NCBI GenBank assembly: GCA_009785015.1
Contig: WQXD01000147.1
Coordinates: forward strand, 1-8,857
From: Oscillospiraceae bacterium
GTDB taxonomy: Bacteria > Bacillota_A > Clostridia > Oscillospirales > WRJC01
Reading direction: 5' to 3'
Length of the DNA stretch: 8,857 bases
Position numbers and translations under genes: made by a program. Below are positions 5,581 to 8,857 of this stretch, piece by piece. The notes below the pieces were generated by a model. That model ran no database searches. It saw nothing but the letters and a program-made list of their open reading frames with translations, and was not told the origin of the DNA. How positions within the stretch are numbered: the first letter of the stretch is position 1; each line of letters begins with the position of its first letter.

Positions 5581-7077
5581 TTACTCGAATTTATTGAAAA
5601 CGTCGATTATTTTATCTATGGCGGCCTCAACTTTCGGGATTATCGATTCAATAACGGACCCAAACGGCTTATCGTTGTTTACACAGTCGGCAAATTTGTC
5701 GTATATGCTGCCCCAGTTGTAGATATAACCAAAATCATATCTCTGGTTTTCGTAAATTATATCGAGCATTTGAACCGAATATTCATCCCGCGTAAATTTG
5801 GTTTTCAGCGTCACGTCGTACTGCGCGGGAGTCGATGTGTATCTGCCCGCCGCCCCGAGCGCTTCGATAATCATACCCGTGCGCTCGAGATCGGGATTGG
5901 TTTTCGGCACAACCACCACAGAACTGCACCATGTCTGCGCAAAAGAATAATATTCGGTTTGCGCCGTATCCAATTTCGGCAACGGAAGTATCCCGTAATC
6001 ATAATCCATGTCACGGTACATAACCACATTTGAAGCCGTCTGCGGAATTATCATGGCGCGGGCATTTTTAAATATCGGAACTTCGTCATAAGTGGAATAG
6101 CCTTTTTTCATATATAAGTCCTGGGTGCTGTATATCTGGGTCAGTTTCTGGACTGCCGATATGCTTCTCTCGTCGCCTGTTGCCACATAAGGGTTGCCGT
6201 TTTGTATTCCGATCAGGCTGCAGTCCATACTTTTTAAAAATCCCATACACGCAAGCCATTCGGAAAACAGGCCGTACTGGTCGTCTGAGGTCATTTTTCC
6301 GTCGTTGTCCAAATCCTTGGTCTGGCCCTTTATTACGTTATATAATTCGTCAATCGTCCAGTTTCCGGCGAGTACGGTCTGATACGGCAGCAAAATGCCT
6401 GCGTCTTCAAACAATTTTTTGTTGAACATCAGCAAATATGGGCTCAGTACATTGCGGGGCGTTATATCTCCCACGGGAAAATAGAATTTGCCGTCTATCA
6501 TCAAGTCGTTGATTGCGTATTTGCTCCACCACGAATTATTCAGGTCGACGTTCGGGAAATTTGAAAAATCCCATATCGCTCCGGTTTCGGATAACGCCTT
6601 ACCGGATACCTGGAGATCGACTATTGCAAAATCAAACGCGTTATCGCCGGCAAGAACGGATTTTTTTGTCGTCTGCGACATCTGATTCATATCGTCAATC
6701 AGCACATATTTTAAATTTATATTGTAATAATCGGTTACGAGCTGGTCCCGTTTTCTCAGACTGTCGTCTATGATTTCTCCGGTATCTTCTTCATAGGGAA
6801 CCTGCTGCGATTCGAGCGTTTCATTTATGCGGTTTGACGTATAAACGGTAAAAGTATAGCCGTTATAGTTCTCTTTCGGCAGCTTCGACAGGACCGATTC
6901 CGGCGTCTGACTTTCTTCCGGTTCATTGGTCTGTTGACCGGAATCATCTCCGGAAGAAACCGGTTCTCCGGGTGATGACACATCATTTGTTTTGGCGGCG
7001 TCGCAGGACGGAAATAAGATAACAAAAATAAATACGGAAATCAACAGCAATACCGGTTTTTTGTTTTTCATATACAT
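5581..7077 (-). CDS. Extracellular solute-binding lipoprotein (ABC-importer type)
   Basis: 498 residues. A lipoprotein signal (MYMKNKK, hydrophobic run at about 8-22, Cys25 in LFPSC) predicts membrane anchoring outside the cell. A low-complexity Ser/Glu/Pro linker (about 35-60) leads to the binding domain (YNGYTFTVYTSNR onward). The fold resembles family 1 sugar-binding proteins: FDFAIVDL, YLLMFNKKLFEDAG and WTIDELYNVIK. DLDNDGKMTSDD (255-266) fits an EF-hand-like calcium loop (D at 1, 3, 5, 12; G at 6), common in these proteins. The start ATG 7077 is 10 bases after GGGAG (7092-7088); Met3 (7071) is too far from it. No permease or ATPase gene is next to it, so its partner is elsewhere or it acts as a sensor. 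It converges on the GTPase gene with a 13-base gap. The ligand is unknown; an oligosaccharide is likely. Confidence 0.9.
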   Translation of the reverse strand: MYMKNKKPVLLLISVFIFVILFPSCDAAKTNDVSSPGEPVSSGDDSGQQTNEPEESQTPESVLSKLPKENYNGYTFTVYTSNRINETLESQQVPYEEDTGEIIDDSLRKRDQLVTDYYNINLKYVLIDDMNQMSQTTKKSVLAGDNAFDFAIVDLQVSGKALSETGAIWDFSNFPNVDLNNSWWSKYAINDLMIDGKFYFPVGDITPRNVLSPYLLMFNKKLFEDAGILLPYQTVLAGNWTIDELYNVIKGQTKDLDNDGKMTSDDQYGLFSEWLACMGFLKSMDCSLIGIQNGNPYVATGDERSISAVQKLTQIYSTQDLYMKKGYSTYDEVPIFKNARAMIIPQTASNVVMYRDMDYDYGILPLPKLDTAQTEYYSFAQTWCSSVVVVPKTNPDLERTGMIIEALGAAGRYTSTPAQYDVTLKTKFTRDEYSVQMLDIIYENQRYDFGYIYNWGSIYDKFADCVNNDKPFGSVIESIIPKVEAAIDKIIDVFNKFE

Positions 7078-7115
7078 ATATACATATCTCCCATTTTTGT
7101 ATTCACGAAATTTAT

Positions 7116-7138
7116 CGGCATTATAGCATAAATTGCCG
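7116..7138. promoter_or_regulatory. Inverted repeat over the lipoprotein -10
   Basis: CGGCA (7116-7120) and TGCCG (7134-7138) are perfect 5-base arms with a 13-base spacer spanning the -10 box of the lipoprotein promoter. A repressor binding here would block that promoter. The arms are short, so chance remains possible. Confidence 0.35.
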
Positions 7139-7148
7139 GGAAAATCAA
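7120..7148 (-). promoter_or_regulatory. Sigma-A promoter of the solute-binding lipoprotein
   Basis: On the minus strand TTGATT (7148-7143) and TATAAT (7125-7120) are spaced 17 bases apart, with TG-C before the -10 (extended -10). The start is expected near 7113, about 36 bases before the ATG at 7077. Confidence 0.82.
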
Positions 7149-7179
7149 TCTTCTTTTGTAAAATTTCTCAAAATATCGG

Positions 7180-7208
7180 TTGATTTTTCCGCTTTTTTAT
7201 TGTATAAT
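7180..7208 (+). promoter_or_regulatory. Sigma-A promoter of the RNA ligase gene
   Basis: TTGATT (7180-7185) and TATAAT (7203-7208) are spaced 17 bases apart. The hexamers and spacing are the same as in the divergent lipoprotein promoter 32 bases away. The expected start near 7215 leaves about 38 bases to the ATG at 7253. Confidence 0.82.
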
Positions 7209-7252
7209 CAGAATAGTGCTGTACGAATAAAAGAGCAAAGGGAAAATGAAAA

Positions 7253-8287
7253 ATGAGAAAACTGGTTACAATTCAAAAAATATCAAACATCAAGCCCATA
7301 GAAGGAGCCGACGCAATCGAACTCGTTTTGATAATGGGTTGGCAATGCGTCGCCAAAAAAGGCGAATTCAATCAGGGGGATTTGTGCGTGTATTTCGAGG
7401 TGGACAGTTATCTTCCCATCGCCGAACGCTACGAATTCCTGCGTAAAAGCAGTTATCGCAATAACGAATTCATGGGGGCGGGATTCAGGGTTAAAACTAT
7501 AACTTTGCGCGGCGAATTATCGCAGGGATTGGCCCTGCCCATGCAGGCGTTCCCCGAAATAGGCGGGAAATCCATCGGTGATGATGTCACCGAGCTGCTG
7601 AACGTCCGAAAGTGGGAAATGCCGGAAGTCGCGGGTTCATCGGGGATTGAAATCGGAGATAAGCCGTTCGGCATTCCTACCACCGACGAAACCCGCGTGC
7701 AGTCGATGACGGAAATCATCGACGAATTCCGGGGCAAGCCGTATTACGTCACGACAAAAATGGACGGAACTTCCTGCACGATATACGTCAAGGGCGGTAA
7801 AGTCGGCGTATGCGGACGCAATATGGAATACAAAGAGGACGCCGGCTCCTGCGCCATGTGGGCGTGGGTTTACAAAACCGGCTTAAAGGACAAGCTGACC
7901 GCTCTTGGCGAAGATATTGCGATTCAAGGCGAGTTTTGCGGCGAGGGCATTCAAAAAAATCCGCTCAAATTAATGGAGCCGAATCTTTTCGTATTCGATG
8001 TCATGGAGTTGGGAAGCGGCGGCTATACCAAGAAGCATGGTTTTGACGGTATAAAGGATTATTGCGGCAAATTCGGACTTGATATGGTTCCCATTGAGGA
8101 AGTCGGCGAATCGTTTTGCTACACGCTTGACGAACTTCTCGAAAAAGCGAAAGGCAAATATCCGAGCGGCCGTGATAAAGAAGGCATTGTAGTCCGTACC
8201 CGTGAGTATGGGCGCAGCGACGCGCTTCAGCACAAGATGTCGTTCAAAGTCATCAATAATGATTTTTTGAAGAAGGAAAAGGATTAG
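7253..8287 (+). CDS. Rnl5/DraRnl-type RNA ligase
   Basis: 344 residues, near the length of Deinococcus DraRnl. An N-terminal OB-like domain (about 1-125; IEGADAIELVLIMGWQCVAKKG) precedes the ligase domain. Nucleotidyltransferase motifs are all visible: motif I KMDGTS (K169 takes the AMP), GEFCGEG (226-232), FVFDV (246-250), motif IV KEGIVVR (309-315) and motif V SFKVIN (330-335, K332). Proteins of this family join a 3'-OH to a 5'-phosphate in nicked RNA, consuming ATP; a role in RNA repair is presumed. The start is ATG 7253, 9 bases after AGGGA (7239-7243); an ATG at 7246 is out of frame and too close. No RNA kinase, phosphatase or Hen1 partner lies next to it. It has its own promoter and no clear terminator before the next gene 59 bases downstream. 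Family assignment is strong; the natural RNA substrate is unknown. Confidence 0.92.
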   Translation: MRKLVTIQKISNIKPIEGADAIELVLIMGWQCVAKKGEFNQGDLCVYFEVDSYLPIAERYEFLRKSSYRNNEFMGAGFRVKTITLRGELSQGLALPMQAFPEIGGKSIGDDVTELLNVRKWEMPEVAGSSGIEIGDKPFGIPTTDETRVQSMTEIIDEFRGKPYYVTTKMDGTSCTIYVKGGKVGVCGRNMEYKEDAGSCAMWAWVYKTGLKDKLTALGEDIAIQGEFCGEGIQKNPLKLMEPNLFVFDVMELGSGGYTKKHGFDGIKDYCGKFGLDMVPIEEVGESFCYTLDELLEKAKGKYPSGRDKEGIVVRTREYGRSDALQHKMSFKVINNDFLKKEKD

Positions 8288-8291
8288 TATG

Positions 8292-8321
8292 TTTATCATG
8301 GTAGAGGCCGCGCATGATAAA
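8292..8321. repeat. Perfect 9-bp inverted repeat between two genes
   Basis: TTTATCATG (8292-8300) and CATGATAAA (8313-8321) are exact reverse complements around a 12-base GC-rich loop, starting five bases after the RNA ligase stop. No T run follows on either strand, so it is not a standard terminator. It may be an operator for the downstream gene, an mRNA-stabilising hairpin or the scar of an insertion. Confidence 0.6.
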
Positions 8322-8346
8322 AACACTCAAACGGAGGAAAAAGGAC

Positions 8347-8857
8347 ATGTATGTAGGAAACAAAAACCATATAGACGTAACATCAAGCCAATTCGCGGAT
8401 TTTATCGAAAACGGCAACTTATATATCGATAAAACGGCATTTATAGAGCATATACTGCAGGACAGGAACAGAGTATTGCTGTTCACGCGGCCGCGGCGAA
8501 TGGGGAAGTCGCTGAACATGAACACGCTGGCTGCGTTTCTGGACTGCAAGAGAGACACGGCGCAGTTATTTTCGGGGCTGTACATAGAGGGCAGCGAAAA
8601 GTTTGGCGAAATCAACAAATACCCCGTGATATACCTGAGCTTCAAGGATTACAGGATCGACAGCTTCAAAAAGCTGCTGCGCTGGGATATAATAAAAACA
8701 ATGAAAAAATATTTAAGCCCCGAACAATATGGAAGTATATTGACCGATTATATAAATGATAAAAATGATTACGAGCCGAAAATTTTAAAAGAACTAACGG
8801 AAGTGTTGTCGGATATATACGGAGTAAAGCCGTATATATTGATAGACGAATACGACA
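8347..8857 (+). CDS. AAA-ATPase-like protein (PF09820 type), C-terminus beyond the window
   Basis: 170 complete codons are present, still open at the window end. The start is ATG 8347, 9 bases after GGAGG (8333-8337). The N-terminus has the family pattern: FADFIENGNLYIDKT (16-30), then the P-loop TRPRRMGKSLNM (47-58; K54, S55) and a Walker B YILIDEYD (163-170). Full-length members usually carry a C-terminal PD-(D/E)XK-nuclease-like domain (DUF1703), which would lie outside this window. The cellular role of the family is unclear; genomes often hold many copies, suggesting selfish or defence-related spread (inference). Codon use differs from the RNA ligase next door: most isoleucines are ATA and the arginines include AGA and AGG. 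That fits recent acquisition or low expression. Confidence 0.87.
   Translation, partial: MYVGNKNHIDVTSSQFADFIENGNLYIDKTAFIEHILQDRNRVLLFTRPRRMGKSLNMNTLAAFLDCKRDTAQLFSGLYIEGSEKFGEINKYPVIYLSFKDYRIDSFKKLLRWDIIKTMKKYLSPEQYGSILTDYINDKNDYEPKILKELTEVLSDIYGVKPYILIDEYD

Noticed and set aside
8298..8430. Short plus-strand open frame starting MVEAAHDKN between the ligase and ATPase genes.
   Set aside because: It starts inside the hairpin, has no Shine-Dalgarno, and overlaps the ATPase gene out of frame.
8253..8645. 130-codon minus-strand open frame spanning the ligase end and ATPase start.
   Set aside because: It is antisense to two supported genes and crosses their intergenic hairpin; the hydrophobic look comes from reading AT-rich DNA in reverse.

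Overview
The window looks like chromosomal DNA from an anaerobic Clostridia-type Firmicute, probably an uncultured gut, rumen or digester lineage. The evidence is consensus sigma-A promoters (TTGACA-17-TATGAT, TTGATT-17-TATAAT), strong GGAGG-type ribosome sites, mid-range GC by eye, and a gene set typical of such genomes: URO-D-like proteins, a Gfo/Idh/MocA oxidoreductase, a sugar-type solute-binding lipoprotein, a Tet(M)-like GTPase and a PF09820-type ATPase. No genus can be named from the sequence alone.

Layout. (1) Positions 1-3239, minus strand: a tight operon read from one strong promoter. It encodes a Gfo/Idh/MocA oxidoreductase (1914-3170), a URO-D-superfamily protein (811-1908, its ribosome site embedded in the end of the oxidoreductase gene) and a second, divergent URO-D-like protein (1-783) that runs off the window. 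(2) Positions 3299-3674, plus strand: a regulatory leader with a promoter, a 29-codon leader ORF with its own strong Shine-Dalgarno, several stem-loops, and an intrinsic terminator that stops one base short of the next gene's Shine-Dalgarno. (3) Positions 3675-5567, plus: a translational GTPase of the tetracycline ribosomal-protection family, 630 residues, divergent at the drug-site loop and lacking the C-terminal tail. (4) Positions 5581-7077, minus, convergent with the GTPase and only 13 bases from it: an orphan extracellular solute-binding lipoprotein. (5) Positions 7253-8287, plus, divergent from the lipoprotein: an Rnl5 (DraRnl)-type RNA ligase with all nucleotidyltransferase motifs. (6) Positions 8347-8857, plus: the N-terminal part of an AAA-ATPase-like protein, cut by the window end, with noticeably different codon use.

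How the parts work together. The minus-strand operon is probably a small catabolic module acting on a sugar-like or methylated compound; its substrate cannot be read from the sequence. The GTPase is probably controlled by leader-peptide transcription attenuation like that described for tet(M). A specific switch can be proposed: the segment at 3457-3463 can pair either with 3445-3450 beside the leader stop codon or with the 5' arm of the terminator at 3626-3632. The lipoprotein and the RNA ligase are single-gene units with divergent promoters sharing the same hexamers and spacing. No tRNA, rRNA, CRISPR array or insertion sequence was seen.
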